NCBI GenBank assembly: GCA_029939575.1
Contig: JAOZSR010000001.1
Location: 1 to 45,517, forward strand
DNA from: Fidelibacterota bacterium
Lineage (GTDB): Bacteria; Fidelibacterota; UBA2242; JAOZSR01
Direction: 5' to 3'
Length of the DNA stretch: 45,517 nt
A program made the position numbers and the translations under genes. The notes beneath the pieces were generated by a model that saw nothing but the letters and a program-made list of their open reading frames with translations, was not told the origin of the DNA and did not search any database. Of this stretch, positions 25,636-36,031 are shown piece after piece. Every line of letters begins with the position of its first letter. Within the stretch, counting starts at the first letter, position 1.

Positions 25636-28600
25636 ATGGGAATTGGTTCAGTTTTATCTTCGATTTTCGGAACCTCCTCAGAGCGGGAAATAAAAAAAAT
25701 ACAACCAATTGTAGATGAAATAAATAAAAAATATAAATCAATACTAGCTTTTTCACCTGAGCAGTTAAAAACCAGGACCATAGAACTGAAGAAAATAGTT
25801 CAGGACGCAGGTGAAAAAGTTTGGGAAGAGATAAAAGACACAAAATTAGATCAATCTCAAAAAAAAGACAAAATCATTGAGGCTGAAAAAAAAGCCCTGG
25901 AAGAAATATTGCCTGAGGCTTTTGCTATGGTAAAAGAAACATGTCGCAGGCTAACAGGTGAAGAATGGACAGTTGCAGGTCAAAAAATTAAATGGGAAAT
26001 GGTACCCTATGATGTTCAGTTGATTGGTGGTATTGTATTACATCAAAACAAAATCGCAGAAATGAAAACAGGAGAAGGAAAAACTCTGGTTGCAACCCTG
26101 CCTGTTTTTCTTAATGCCTTAACAGGTCGTGGTGTCCACATTGTTACGGTAAATGATTATCTTGCCAAAAGAGATAGCGAATGGATGGGACGGGTTTATA
26201 AGGAACTTGGTCTTTCTGTTGGTTGTATTTTAAACTCAATGGATAGTGAAGAGCGCAAGAAAATGTATAGTTGCGATATTACTTTTGGTACTAATAATGA
26301 ATTTGGATTTGACTATCTTCGAGATAATATGGCTTTGGAAGCCGAGGCACAGGTTCAGAGAGGACATTTTTACTGTATTGTAGATGAGGTTGATAATATT
26401 CTGATTGACGAAGCCCGGACACCCTTGATAATTTCCGGACCGGTTCAAAGCTCCGGTCATGCTGAATATGCAAAACTTAATCCGGCAATAGCCAGGTTAG
26501 TTAAATTTCAAAATGAAATGATTTCCAGCATTTTGGGGAATATTTCTGATTCAGAAGAAAATATTAAAGAGAAAGATGTAGTTGCTAAGGAACTATTCAT
26601 CGCCTCTCAGGGTGCACCAAAAAACCGGCGTCTTAGAAAATTATTAGAAAACACGATTTTTCAAAAATTAAAACAAAATGGAGAAAAGGAATATTTACTG
26701 TTAACTAATTCCAAAAGTGGAACGGCAATCAGTCAGGATGAATATTTTAAAGATTTATTTTATTGGATTGATGAAAGACAGCACAGTATAACTTTAACTC
26801 CAAAAGGTGAGGAAAAACTGGCTTCCTATCTCAATATTTCAACTGATGAGCTGGTAATTCCTGATCTGGCGGAAGAAATTGTAAAAATTGATACACGCAA
26901 GGACCTTAACGAAGAAGAAAAGCAGGAATTAAAACTCCAACTTGATAAAAGCCACTCCGAAGCCTCATCGCGATCACATAATATTTCACAATTATTGCGG
27001 TCTCATGCTTTATATGAAAAAGATGTTGAGTACGTAGTCCAGGACGGAAAGGTAATGATTGTTGATGAATTTACCGGAAGGATTCTACCCGGACGAAGAT
27101 ACAGTGATGGATTACATCAGGCAATAGAGGCTAAGGAAAAAGTCAGGGTTGAGGCTGAAACTCAAACTTATGCAACTATTACGCTCCAGAATTATTTTAG
27201 AATGTACAATAAGTTGGCTGGTATGACTGGTACGGCTATCACGGAAGCAGCAGAATTTGAAGATATTTATAAACTTGGTGTTGTGGCAATTCCCACAAAC
27301 AAGCCCTGTGTCAGAAAAGACCACGAAGATCAGGTTTACAAAACCCGTCGTGAAAAATACAATGCAATTATAAAAGAAATTGAAGATCATCATCACAAAG
27401 GCCAACCAATCCTGGTTGGTACTATTACAGTAGAAGTGTCAGAAACTATCAGCCGTATGCTAAAACGCAAAAAAATTCCCCATAACGTATTAAATGCTAA
27501 ACACCATCAGCGTGAGGCCGAAATCGTAACTCAGGCAGGTGGATTGGGTGCTATTACAATTGCCACAAATATGGCAGGTCGAGGTACAGATATCAAACTT
27601 GGAACCGGGGTAAAAGAAATTGGAGGATTGTATATTATTGGTACTGAGCGTCACGAATCCCGAAGGATTGACTTGCAGTTACGTGGACGAAGCGGACGAC
27701 AGGGTGACCCGGGAGCTTCCAGATTCTTTCTTTCTTTGGAAGATGATCTGATGCGCCTATTTAACAGTGATAAAATAGTTTCAATTATGGATCGATTTGG
27801 TGTTGAAGGTCAGGTAATAACACATTCAATGGTAACAAAATCTATTGAGCGGGCACAGAAAAAAGTAGAAGGCCGGAATTTTAGCATCAGAAAACATTTG
27901 CTTGAATATGACAATGTAATGAATCAGCAGCGCGTAATTATTTATGACCGAAGAAATTATTCATTGAAAGGCGGAGATTTAAGAGATGAAATAATGATGA
28001 TTCTTAATAATTACATTCAGGATTGTATTGATAACTATACTGATGATCGGGAAATGGTAGAAGCCTGGGATTGGAATGGAATGAAAAATGATTTGTTCAC
28101 TACTTTGGGAATAGCCATTAATCCCCAGACATTTTCAGATGTTTCCTCAATCGGATTAAAAGAAAAGCTTGTAGAAAAAGCCGTCAATTATTATCAGCAA
28201 AAGGAAGCTATTCTTGGTAAAGATCAAATGCGATTTTTAGAGCGCTTTGCCACTTTAAGAACTATAGATGAGAAGTGGAAAGATCATTTATATTCTATGG
28301 ATCATCTTAAAGAAGGTATTAACTGGCGGGCTTATGGGCAAAAAGATCCCTTATTGGAATATAAAGGTGAAGCCTATAAAGCATTTGCTGAATTAATTGA
28401 GGAAATAGACAGGCAGGCTTTGCGATTTTGTTTTTTAGCCAGAATTGGTGGAGATCAGAGACAAGAGAGGCAGGCAGCCATAAATGCGATTCATGAAAAT
28501 TCTTCCGGAATGGGAATGTTGGGTTCATCAAATGAACAGGGTGAGCAAAGAAACCAAAGAAGAACTACAACAAAACCAATAATCGCCGAAAAAACAGTAG

Positions 28601-28671
28601 GTAGAAATGATCCATGTCCTTGCGGTAGCGGAAAAAAATATAAAAAATGCTGTGGAAAATTAAAAAATTAA
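25636..28671 (+). CDS. secA: Preprotein translocase ATPase SecA
   Basis: This is the 1011-residue motor of Sec export. Walker A is in EMKTGEGKTLVATLP (about 141-155), and the DEAD-type motif in VDEVDNILIDEARTPLI. The helicase motifs NMAGRGTDIKLG and LQLRGRSGRQGDPG belong to the second ATPase half. It is longer than the E. coli protein because of an insertion of about 150 residues after GPVQSSGHAEYAKLN, as in Bacteroidota-like SecA. The C-terminus keeps the zinc motif DPCPCGSGKKYKKCC. GAGGTAATTCTT precedes the ATG. Confidence 0.98.
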   Translation: MGIGSVLSSIFGTSSEREIKKIQPIVDEINKKYKSILAFSPEQLKTRTIELKKIVQDAGEKVWEEIKDTKLDQSQKKDKIIEAEKKALEEILPEAFAMVKETCRRLTGEEWTVAGQKIKWEMVPYDVQLIGGIVLHQNKIAEMKTGEGKTLVATLPVFLNALTGRGVHIVTVNDYLAKRDSEWMGRVYKELGLSVGCILNSMDSEERKKMYSCDITFGTNNEFGFDYLRDNMALEAEAQVQRGHFYCIVDEVDNILIDEARTPLIISGPVQSSGHAEYAKLNPAIARLVKFQNEMISSILGNISDSEENIKEKDVVAKELFIASQGAPKNRRLRKLLENTIFQKLKQNGEKEYLLLTNSKSGTAISQDEYFKDLFYWIDERQHSITLTPKGEEKLASYLNISTDELVIPDLAEEIVKIDTRKDLNEEEKQELKLQLDKSHSEASSRSHNISQLLRSHALYEKDVEYVVQDGKVMIVDEFTGRILPGRRYSDGLHQAIEAKEKVRVEAETQTYATITLQNYFRMYNKLAGMTGTAITEAAEFEDIYKLGVVAIPTNKPCVRKDHEDQVYKTRREKYNAIIKEIEDHHHKGQPILVGTITVEVSETISRMLKRKKIPHNVLNAKHHQREAEIVTQAGGLGAITIATNMAGRGTDIKLGTGVKEIGGLYIIGTERHESRRIDLQLRGRSGRQGDPGASRFFLSLEDDLMRLFNSDKIVSIMDRFGVEGQVITHSMVTKSIERAQKKVEGRNFSIRKHLLEYDNVMNQQRVIIYDRRNYSLKGGDLRDEIMMILNNYIQDCIDNYTDDREMVEAWDWNGMKNDLFTTLGIAINPQTFSDVSSIGLKEKLVEKAVNYYQQKEAILGKDQMRFLERFATLRTIDEKWKDHLYSMDHLKEGINWRAYGQKDPLLEYKGEAYKAFAELIEEIDRQALRFCFLARIGGDQRQERQAAINAIHENSSGMGMLGSSNEQGEQRNQRRTTTKPIIAEKTVGRNDPCPCGSGKKYKKCCGKLKN

Positions 28672-28935
28672 ATAGCAGGAAGAAAAATAAATTTGCAATA
28701 CTGACAAAAAGTAATTATTTTTAAACTAATCAGTAAGGATGAGAAAGGAATTTTAAGATTAAAAAGAATATGAAAAAACTATTGACTATTATATTTTTTT
28801 TATTAGTTTTCATATAAATGAAGTTATGGGTTATCTACTATCTAAAATTAGTAATATCCCTTGTTTTTATTTATTGTAATATGTAAGAAATAATTTTGTA
28901 TATAATTGTAGAATAATTAAATAAGGAGGAAATAA

Positions 28936-31900
28936 ATGAAGCGATTTCTGTTAGGAAGTTTGTTCTTTCTCATGTCGTTCACAATTGTTTTTGCCGGTAA
29001 CACTTTGTCAATCACAAGCGACGAAGTCGGTAATGACGCAACTGATGCAACAATTGGGATTGCTTTAGAAAATCCAAATGATGTTGTAAGTGGTATTCAA
29101 TTAGATATTTTTGATCTACCAGATGTGATTGATGTTAGTAATATTGTGGTAACAGATCGAACAACTGGATTCACAGTTAGTTATGATACTTTAGCCAATG
29201 GCGAAGTCAGAATTGTTCTTTATGACGAATCTGGTGAAGGCATTGAAGCTGGAAGTGGAGATGTATTAGAAGTTACTTATAATGTGGAGGAATTGGAAAA
29301 TACAATTATTGACCTTGAACTTGCAAATGTTTTAGTAAGTAACCCCAATGGTTCTGAACTTGTTGTTGATTATTTATTACCTGGAAATATTTTTATTGGT
29401 ACTTATGCTTTAATATCCATGGGCTCTGGCGAAGGCGATGCTGGCGAAGGCGGATATAAAATTGATATGAGTATGAAAAATACAGGTGTAATTGGTGGAT
29501 TTCAAATGGACTTGGTTTGTGATCCAGGTGTTTTATATGTAGATAGCGTGAAGACAACTACCGCTACTGATGGATTTTCAGTAGATTTTAGCGAAGTTGG
29601 TGGAGCCTATCGTGTAGTTCTTTATAATGGCGAAATTGCAGTATCTGACGTTGATCAAAAGATTTTAGAAGTTTATGTAAGCGTAGATGAATTTGCAATC
29701 TCACAAGAAGTTATGCTGGGAGCAGAAAATGTTCTGGTTAGTAATCCTGCAGCTGAATCGATTCCATCTGTAGTAACCGGTAACTTCTTTTCTATTGTAA
29801 ACGGCTATCTATTTGTGCCTGAAAACCTGTCTGCATTTTCCGGATTAGATGGAAAAATTCCATTAACCTGGGAAGAACCACAAGCAGGTGGCGGAGCAGG
29901 CGATGTATCTATATTATTAGTTGATGATGATCATAGTTCATTACTAGATTTTACAGATGTAACACCTATATTCACGGCCGCTCTGGATGCTGCCGGCTAC
30001 ACTGACTATACTGTAATTGAAGTTGATGTTGAGGGTGGAGACGGTCCTGATCTGGCGACTTTGGAAGCATATAGTCTGGTTTTATGGTACACAGGAGAAG
30101 GATGGCAAGGCGGTCAAACATTAACTGCTAATGATGAAGCCAATTTAGGCGCCTATATTGATGGTGGTGGAAAACTTTTTCTAAGTGGTCAGGATTATTT
30201 ATGGGATATTTATGGCTCTACTACTAATTTTGGTGCAGGTTCTTTTCCTCATGATTATTTAGGTCTGAATTCTGTTACTCAGGATGTATGGTCATTACAA
30301 GATCCTATCGCTGAATTGGCAATTGGACAATCCGGTTCTGCCGCTGAAGGAATGGCTTTTAATTTAGCTGATATTTTTACAACAGCTAAAGATGGATTAT
30401 ATATTGATCAAATCACATCACATAACGGTGTTGACTTTTTTAGTATTGATGACGCTGGTATTTGTGCTGTAGAAACCGATGATGTCATTTTCACGACTGT
30501 TAGTTTTGGTGGCTTGTTAGATGGCGATTCACCAAATACAAAATCAGAATTGTTGATAAGTATAATAAATACATTATCAGACAAACATAGAAAAGAAATG
30601 GCTGAAATGCAGAAAGATAAATCAGAAGAATATACATCTTTTTCTATTTATCGCTCTGAAACAACCCCGGTTAATATAGTAGCCGAAAATTTAGTTGAAA
30701 CAGTTGGTCCAAATGTACTTGCTTATGAAGATGTTTCTGTAACCAATAGTGTAACATATTATTATGTTGTAACAGCACAATATGATGAAAGAGAATCAGG
30801 ACCTTCAAATGAAGCATTTGCTACAGCCGTAGAATGGGTTGATCTATATGCCGGATCTGCAGAAGGCTATGCCGGAGATGATGTACAAATCGATGTATCA
30901 CTCTCAAATGAAGAAACAGTTGTTGGTGGATTTCAATTCCTTATCAGAGACATTCCGGATGTAATTACCGGTGTATCTGTTGATGCAACTGACAGGTTAA
31001 GTGGTGGTAGTTGGATGTTAGATGGTAATGAACAGGCAGACGGAAGTTATCTTGTTGTTGCTGCTGATATCTCAGGTGCAGGTATTCCTGCTGGTACCGG
31101 ACCAATTGTTAATGTAACATTTAGTATTAATAATGTAATAGAGCCTGTTGATGTTGTCGTAAACATTGAAGATATTGTAATATCCGATCTGAATGCCAAT
31201 GAATTACCGGCAGAACCACATGCAGGTTTATTAAATGTATTAGTTGAGACTCAATATCTCTATATTCATGGAGCAAATGCAAATCCCGGTGAATCAGCAG
31301 ACATAGCAGTAGAATTAGTTAATACTACTGATATTAGTGGTTTTCAATTTTTAATTTGGGACTATCCTGATAATTTAGTAGCTACCGGTGTTTCTGCTAC
31401 TGATAGAATTGACGGTTGGACTGTAACCGGTAAAGAACAGGATGATGGTTCATACCTTGTAATTGGTTTTGACATGTCAGGTGGAACTATTACTGCCGGT
31501 GAAGGAGATATTGTAAATATCACCTACGAAGTTGGTGCCGATGTTCCAACGGGACCTGTTGAACTTATGATAGATGAAATTATTCTCTCTGATCCTGATG
31601 GGGAACAATTATATCCTGAAAGTATTCCCGGTGTATTTGGCATTGGTAATCCTGCTGTAGTTTACACTGTACTTCCTGCTGAAGTTGAAGTTGGTGGAAC
31701 TGGTGTGCTTAATGTGACTGTTGATAATACAGAAACAATTGCTGGATTTCAGTTTACAATCTTAGATTCTGCCGATGTATTTACCGGAAGTAGTGTTTCA
31801 TCATCACTTTCCGGCTGGACAGTTTCCGGCAATGAAGACGACGGTTTATATACTGTGATCGGTTTTAGTATGACTGGTGCAACTATTGATGCCGGCTCTC

Positions 31901-32736
31901 AGACAACTTTTGAGATTGAATTGGTTGTCAGAGCAGATGCTGAACTTGGTGATTACCCGGTAATCTTTTCAAATACAGTAGCCTCCAACCCGGATGGTAA
32001 CAACATGTGGTCAGCCGGAGTTCCCGGAGTATTTACTGTTCTTGAAGAAAACTTACCTCCTGCTGATTTTAATCTACTATTGCCAGCAAATGGTACAACT
32101 GAAAATATTGCCTATGACTGGTTAACTGATCTGGATATTTATGAATTTACCTGGGAAGAATCTGTAGATCCTAACGGCGACGCTGTAAGTTATAGTGTGT
32201 TTTTTGGATCAGGCGATTTGGAAATTCCTGTAGGAATTCCTTCTGATTCTGATTTAGATGGGGATGATTTAAAATTAACTATTCCTGTTAAAACATTATT
32301 AGATCAGATAGTTGCTGCAGGAATAATAACATTACCAATAAATGCTGATTTATATTGGTATGTTATTGCCAGTGATGGCGTATCCGATAATGCTTCTGAA
32401 GCATTTACTTTATCATTAAATATAGAAACTGGTATTGATAAACAGGCAGAAATTCCTGAAGAATTTGAAATTAGTCAGAATTTTCCAAATCCATTTAATC
32501 CAACTACATCGATTTCTTATGGATTACCAAAGGAATGTAATGTCAAAGTAGAAATATTTAATGTTCTTGGACAAAACATCAGAACCCTGGTTAATGAAAA
32601 ACAAAATGCCGGTGTTTATACTTTTACATGGAATGCAAAAGACATGTCAGGCAGAAGAGTAAAATCTGGCGTATATCTTTACAAAATAACAACAAGTGAA
32701 TTTTCAAAAACAATGAAAATGATGTTATTGAAATAG
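28936..32736 (+). CDS. Secreted cohesin-repeat protein with type IX-like C-terminal tail
   Basis: The 1266-residue protein has a signal peptide (1-20). It carries five cohesin-like beta domains at about 22-150, 155-288, 635-770, 772-905 and 909-1037. The repeated marker is VxGFQFLI followed by ATDR. A fibronectin-III-like domain spans about 288-632 but appears split: its first strands (GKIPLTWEEP) and the rest (SFSIYRSETTP, YYYVVTAQYD) flank an alpha/beta domain (about 324-552) starting VSILLVDDDHSS with YIDGGGKLFLSGQDY. After a further beta domain, the end carries NFPNPFNPTTSISYGLP and GVYLYKITT, a FlgD-like sorting tail. AAGGAGGA gives a very strong ribosome site, so high expression is likely. 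It is probably a surface adhesin or scaffold, by inference. Confidence 0.88.
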   Translation: MKRFLLGSLFFLMSFTIVFAGNTLSITSDEVGNDATDATIGIALENPNDVVSGIQLDIFDLPDVIDVSNIVVTDRTTGFTVSYDTLANGEVRIVLYDESGEGIEAGSGDVLEVTYNVEELENTIIDLELANVLVSNPNGSELVVDYLLPGNIFIGTYALISMGSGEGDAGEGGYKIDMSMKNTGVIGGFQMDLVCDPGVLYVDSVKTTTATDGFSVDFSEVGGAYRVVLYNGEIAVSDVDQKILEVYVSVDEFAISQEVMLGAENVLVSNPAAESIPSVVTGNFFSIVNGYLFVPENLSAFSGLDGKIPLTWEEPQAGGGAGDVSILLVDDDHSSLLDFTDVTPIFTAALDAAGYTDYTVIEVDVEGGDGPDLATLEAYSLVLWYTGEGWQGGQTLTANDEANLGAYIDGGGKLFLSGQDYLWDIYGSTTNFGAGSFPHDYLGLNSVTQDVWSLQDPIAELAIGQSGSAAEGMAFNLADIFTTAKDGLYIDQITSHNGVDFFSIDDAGICAVETDDVIFTTVSFGGLLDGDSPNTKSELLISIINTLSDKHRKEMAEMQKDKSEEYTSFSIYRSETTPVNIVAENLVETVGPNVLAYEDVSVTNSVTYYYVVTAQYDERESGPSNEAFATAVEWVDLYAGSAEGYAGDDVQIDVSLSNEETVVGGFQFLIRDIPDVITGVSVDATDRLSGGSWMLDGNEQADGSYLVVAADISGAGIPAGTGPIVNVTFSINNVIEPVDVVVNIEDIVISDLNANELPAEPHAGLLNVLVETQYLYIHGANANPGESADIAVELVNTTDISGFQFLIWDYPDNLVATGVSATDRIDGWTVTGKEQDDGSYLVIGFDMSGGTITAGEGDIVNITYEVGADVPTGPVELMIDEIILSDPDGEQLYPESIPGVFGIGNPAVVYTVLPAEVEVGGTGVLNVTVDNTETIAGFQFTILDSADVFTGSSVSSSLSGWTVSGNEDDGLYTVIGFSMTGATIDAGSQTTFEIELVVRADAELGDYPVIFSNTVASNPDGNNMWSAGVPGVFTVLEENLPPADFNLLLPANGTTENIAYDWLTDLDIYEFTWEESVDPNGDAVSYSVFFGSGDLEIPVGIPSDSDLDGDDLKLTIPVKTLLDQIVAAGIITLPINADLYWYVIASDGVSDNASEAFTLSLNIETGIDKQAEIPEEFEISQNFPNPFNPTTSISYGLPKECNVKVEIFNVLGQNIRTLVNEKQNAGVYTFTWNAKDMSGRRVKSGVYLYKITTSEFSKTMKMMLLK

Positions 32737-32760
32737 TAACAGTTATATTAATAAATATGA

Positions 32761-32792
32761 AAAGGGGTGTGTTTTTTACACCCCTTTTTTTT
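32761..32792 (+). terminator. Rho-independent terminator after the cohesin protein
   Basis: The stem AAAGGGGTGT (32761-32770) pairs with ACACCCCTTT (32778-32787) around a seven-base loop and runs into a T tract to 32792. It separates the exoprotein from the tRNA gene. Confidence 0.92.
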
Positions 32793-32793
32793 A

Positions 32794-32822
32794 TTGCAAA
32801 AAAAAACAGAAATAATTATATT
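32794..32822 (+). promoter_or_regulatory. Sigma-70-like promoter of tRNA-Leu
   Basis: TTGCAA (32794-32799) and TATATT (32817-32822) are separated by exactly 17 bases. Transcription would begin near 32829, eight bases before the tRNA. The same transcript could continue into tig and clpP. Confidence 0.55.
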
Positions 32823-32836
32823 TGCAAGCTATTTGA

Positions 32837-32920
<84 letters not shown>

Positions 32921-32949
32921 CTAAATAAATGAATAAATAAAGGATTAAA

Positions 32950-34221
32950 ATGAAAGTAGAAGTTAAAGAATTAAGTTCAGTAGAAAAAAATATTGATGTA
33001 ACTCTCCAATGGACTGAAGTTGAAGAGAAATATAACAAAATCGAAAAAAAACTGATCAAAAATTTTAGACTTGATGGCTTTCGTAAAGGTAAAGTACCAA
33101 AAGCAATAGCATTAAAGCATCTTGACCCAAACATTAAATATGAATTTGCAAATGAAGTCATCTCAGATACATATTTAAAAGTAATTGAAGATCAAGGATA
33201 TTCTCAACATCTTGATGCCGGTGTTGATAAAGTCGATTTTGATGTAAATAAAGATTTTACCTATGCAATAAAAATTCAAGTTGATCCTGAAATTAAATTA
33301 TGCGACTATAAAAAAGAATTATCACTAACTGAAAATGTATATGAAATGAGTGAGAAAGATATTGATCTCAGTCTGGATTCTATTCGCGAACGTTATGCTG
33401 AAGCCAAAGAAATTAGCGGAGAATCAAAAGATGGACATTATATCCTGTGTGATCTAACTGAAGCAGATGAGCAGGGAAATCCAATTGAAGATAAAAAGAT
33501 TACAGATCGTGTGATAAAAATTGGCGAAGGTGTTTTTGGTAAAACCGGCGCAAAAAATCTAATCGGTGTAAAAGTAAACGACACTGTAAATATATATTTT
33601 GGAGCGGAAAACAAAAAGAAAGTCCAGTACCAGGTATTTGTAAAACGAATCGAAGAACATATATTACCAGAATTAACAGACGAATTTGTTAAAACAAATA
33701 TTAAAGAGTTTGAAACAGTAGATGCCTTAAAAGAAAATATCAAAACAAGTCTTAAACAGGAATTAACTGATCGTAGTAATCATGAAATATCAACAGAAAT
33801 TATTGACTACTTTATAAAAGCAATTGATGTTGATATCCCTCCTATGCGAATGGAAAAATTCCTGACCGAAGTTGTAACCAATTACAAAAATAAAAATAAA
33901 ACTGAAGATATAGACGAAGATACTTTAAAATCTCAGAATAAAGACATGGCTGAACGGGAAATCAAATGGTTTCTTATCAAAGACAAACTTATTGCAGAAG
34001 AAAATGTAAAAGTTACCGAAGAAATGATTCAGCAGGAAATTGAAAAAATATTACAGCCTTATCCTGAAGAACAAAGAAAATATATGGCCCAGTATTATGA
34101 AAGTAATGAAATGAAATCAAGATTAGAATTTGATCTTCAGGAAAAAACTTTATTTTCAAAACTAAAAGAATATGCCAAAATCAAAAAAGTTAAAGTTAAT
34201 ACTGAAGATTTACGTAAATAA
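32950..34221 (+). CDS. tig: Trigger factor
   Basis: The 423-residue ribosome-associated chaperone has the ribosome-binding signature [15 protein letters not shown] at about 36-50 and an FKBP-like middle domain (about 155-235) with divergent active-site residues. A long helical C-terminal domain contains [23 protein letters not shown] precedes the ATG, 29 bases after the tRNA. The clpP gene follows 17 bases downstream, the usual bacterial order. Confidence 0.95.
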   Translation: MKVEVKELSSVEKNIDVTLQWTEVEEKYNKIEKKLIKNFRLDGFRKGKVPKAIALKHLDPNIKYEFANEVISDTYLKVIEDQGYSQHLDAGVDKVDFDVNKDFTYAIKIQVDPEIKLCDYKKELSLTENVYEMSEKDIDLSLDSIRERYAEAKEISGESKDGHYILCDLTEADEQGNPIEDKKITDRVIKIGEGVFGKTGAKNLIGVKVNDTVNIYFGAENKKKVQYQVFVKRIEEHILPELTDEFVKTNIKEFETVDALKENIKTSLKQELTDRSNHEISTEIIDYFIKAIDVDIPPMRMEKFLTEVVTNYKNKNKTEDIDEDTLKSQNKDMAEREIKWFLIKDKLIAEENVKVTEEMIQQEIEKILQPYPEEQRKYMAQYYESNEMKSRLEFDLQEKTLFSKLKEYAKIKKVKVNTEDLRK

Positions 34222-34238
34222 TAGACTTAGAGGCTGAT

Positions 34239-34829
34239 ATGTTAGTTCCAATGGTTGTCGAACAGACAGAAAAAGGTGAACGATCTTATGATATTTTTTC
34301 ACGTTTATTAAAGGAAAGAATAATTTTTCTGGGTGAGCCTATTGATGATCGGGTTTCCAGTCTGATCATTGCACAGTTACTTTTCCTGGCTGCTGAAGAC
34401 CCGGAAAAAGATATTTCCTTTTATATTAATTCACCTGGCGGTTCAGTTACTGCCGGACTTGGGATACTCGATACTATGAATTTTGTTAGTCCTGATATCA
34501 GAACCATATGTCTCGGTCAGGCTGCGAGTATGGGTGCTATTTTGTTGGCAGCCGGAACTAAAGGAAAAAGATCTGTCCTTCCAAACTCCAGGATAATGAT
34601 TCACCAACCTTTAGGGGGAGTAGAGGGACAAGCCAGTGATATTGAAATTCATGCCAAAGAGATTTTAAAAATTAAAGAAAAATTAAATCAGATATTGTCA
34701 AAATTAACAGATAATCCAATAGAAAAAATAATAAAAGATAGTGACCGTAATTTTTTTATGACTGCCGAAGATGCCTTGGAATATGGATTGATTGATAATA
34801 TTTTAAAGAATAAAAAAGATAAAAAATAA
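34239..34829 (+). CDS. clpP: ATP-dependent Clp protease proteolytic subunit
   Basis: The 196-residue serine protease has its catalytic Ser in [15 protein letters not shown], His in [13 protein letters not shown], and Asp in the TDNP segment. The N-terminal [20 protein letters not shown] and SPGGSVTAG are also typical. The usual clpX partner does not follow; instead the convergent BMC operon begins 36 bases later. Confidence 0.97.
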   Translation: MLVPMVVEQTEKGERSYDIFSRLLKERIIFLGEPIDDRVSSLIIAQLLFLAAEDPEKDISFYINSPGGSVTAGLGILDTMNFVSPDIRTICLGQAASMGAILLAAGTKGKRSVLPNSRIMIHQPLGGVEGQASDIEIHAKEILKIKEKLNQILSKLTDNPIEKIIKDSDRNFFMTAEDALEYGLIDNILKNKKDKK

Positions 34830-34865
34830 TATTAAATTTTTTATTTACTTCCTGTGTTGCTTCAA

Positions 34866-35144
34866 TTAATTATTTTCTTCAAAGCATACATCATCAACAA
34901 TACCAACAATTATTGATCTTAACGGAGCGGTAGTATTGTTTATTATTTGCCTGGCGGAATTTCCCTCATCTACAATCAAAACAACTTCATCAGTTCCGGC
35001 TCCCACAGAATCAACTGCAATAATATATTTACCCGTAGGTTTTCCTTTTATTGTTAAGCGATCAACTATCAGAAGACGCTGATTATTATAAAATTCATGA
35101 TTAATAGTAGATACAATAGAACCGCAAACTTTGCCCAGGATCAT
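34866..35144 (-). CDS. BMC-P pentameric shell vertex protein (EutN/CcmL family), copy 3
   Basis: The 92-residue protein starts MILGKVCGSIVSTINHEF, the beta strand that opens all EutN/CcmL proteins, and has KYIIAVDSVGAGTDEVVLI and IVGIVDDV later. Pentamers of this family cap the vertices of microcompartment shells. Its ATG overlaps the stop of the preceding BMC-P gene by four bases. It is the last gene of the operon. Together with copies 1 and 2 it gives three different vertex proteins. Confidence 0.93.
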   Translation of the reverse strand: MILGKVCGSIVSTINHEFYNNQRLLIVDRLTIKGKPTGKYIIAVDSVGAGTDEVVLIVDEGNSARQIINNTTAPLRSIIVGIVDDVCFEENN

Positions 35145-35425
35145 ATTTTCACCCCGTCAGTTAAATTAATCTCATCAACGATTCCGATTATACTTGCATC
35201 AACAGGTACAAAAGTTTCCTCCAGTGTCATTGCCGCTTCCCTACCACCTTCGTAATAAATCAATTCATCCAAGCCCGCCATGCGGGTAGAATCCGCTGCC
35301 ACAATTGGAGAACCTGTGGGCTTTTCCTTTTTATCAAGAGGCTGAACCAACAACAGGGGAACCGATTCTAATCCTTCATAAACTACACATGCAGTCAAAG
35401 TGCCCACAACTTTTCCTAAAAGCAT
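35141..35425 (-). CDS. BMC-P pentameric shell vertex protein (EutN/CcmL family), copy 2
   Basis: The 94-residue protein has MLLGKVVGTLTACVVYEGLE at its start, GSPIVAADSTRMAGLDELIYY in its middle and IIGIVDEINL near its end, all as in EutN/CcmL pentamers. The MAGLDE loop differs from the GAGTDE type of copy 3. It starts directly after the stop of the BMC-T gene. Confidence 0.93.
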   Translation of the reverse strand: MLLGKVVGTLTACVVYEGLESVPLLLVQPLDKKEKPTGSPIVAADSTRMAGLDELIYYEGGREAAMTLEETFVPVDASIIGIVDEINLTDGVKI

Positions 35426-36031
35426 TTAAATCTCCTTATCTGATAATGATATAAATTCATTATTTTTAAAAATTGTGGTTTTATCTAATTGCTTTACCAT
35501 TTCAAAATGTATATTTGGAATTAATGTGTCTTTGATCCAAACCTGCTCGCCAATTTTGTTTTTAGAAATTGAAATCGCTTCCTGAACCTCTTCAATTTTC
35601 CCATTAAAAATAGCAAAAGCTTTACCTCCAATATCATCAGCAAGTCTGATTTCAATCAGGTTGGTGTTTGTGGTTTTGATAGCATAATCGGTTGCCAGAA
35701 TTATTGAGGCTACAGATAACACTTCAATTATTCCCAAAGATTCCTGTTTGCATTGCTGACGTTTACCCTTGATAGCATCTAGAACCTGGCTGTGTATATT
35801 TGGTAAAAACACCTTGTCAATTACATCATTTTCACCAACCCGAAGTCCCTGCAGGTAAGCCTCCTCAACAGATGCTACACTACCCTGGATCATGATCAGG
35901 TATTTCCCATTATGTACGGTGCCTGATTTTATAACTGAAATGGGTGCTGACTTCACCATGGTGTCTCCACTCAGGATACCAGTTCCGATTTTTGAAAACT
36001 CAATTAATGCCAATGCGGGATATTTATTCAT
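35426..36031 (-). CDS. BMC-T trimeric shell protein, single-layer type (PduT/HO-T1-like)
   Basis: The 201-residue protein has two BMC domains in tandem: residues 4-92 (ALALIEFSKIGTGILSGD, KYLIMIQGSVASVEEA) and residues 98-185 (LGIIEVLSVASIILATDYAI, KAFAIFNGKIEEVQEA). Order and spacing match tandem trimers such as Haliangium ochraceum BMC-T1. Its trimers would fill hexagonal positions of the shell facet and may form a larger pore. The ATG overlaps the TAA of the dehydrogenase gene by one base. A Cys in KQQCKQESLG lies between the two domains. Confidence 0.9.
   Translation of the reverse strand: MNKYPALALIEFSKIGTGILSGDTMVKSAPISVIKSGTVHNGKYLIMIQGSVASVEEAYLQGLRVGENDVIDKVFLPNIHSQVLDAIKGKRQQCKQESLGIIEVLSVASIILATDYAIKTTNTNLIEIRLADDIGGKAFAIFNGKIEEVQEAISISKNKIGEQVWIKDTLIPNIHFEMVKQLDKTTIFKNNEFISLSDKEI

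Noticed and set aside
28770-28817. A 15-codon ORF, MKKLLTIIFFLLVFI, that looks like a signal peptide start
   Set aside because: It ends at a stop right after the hydrophobic run and no other frame continues as coding. It may be a decayed start of an exported protein, but nothing else supports a gene.
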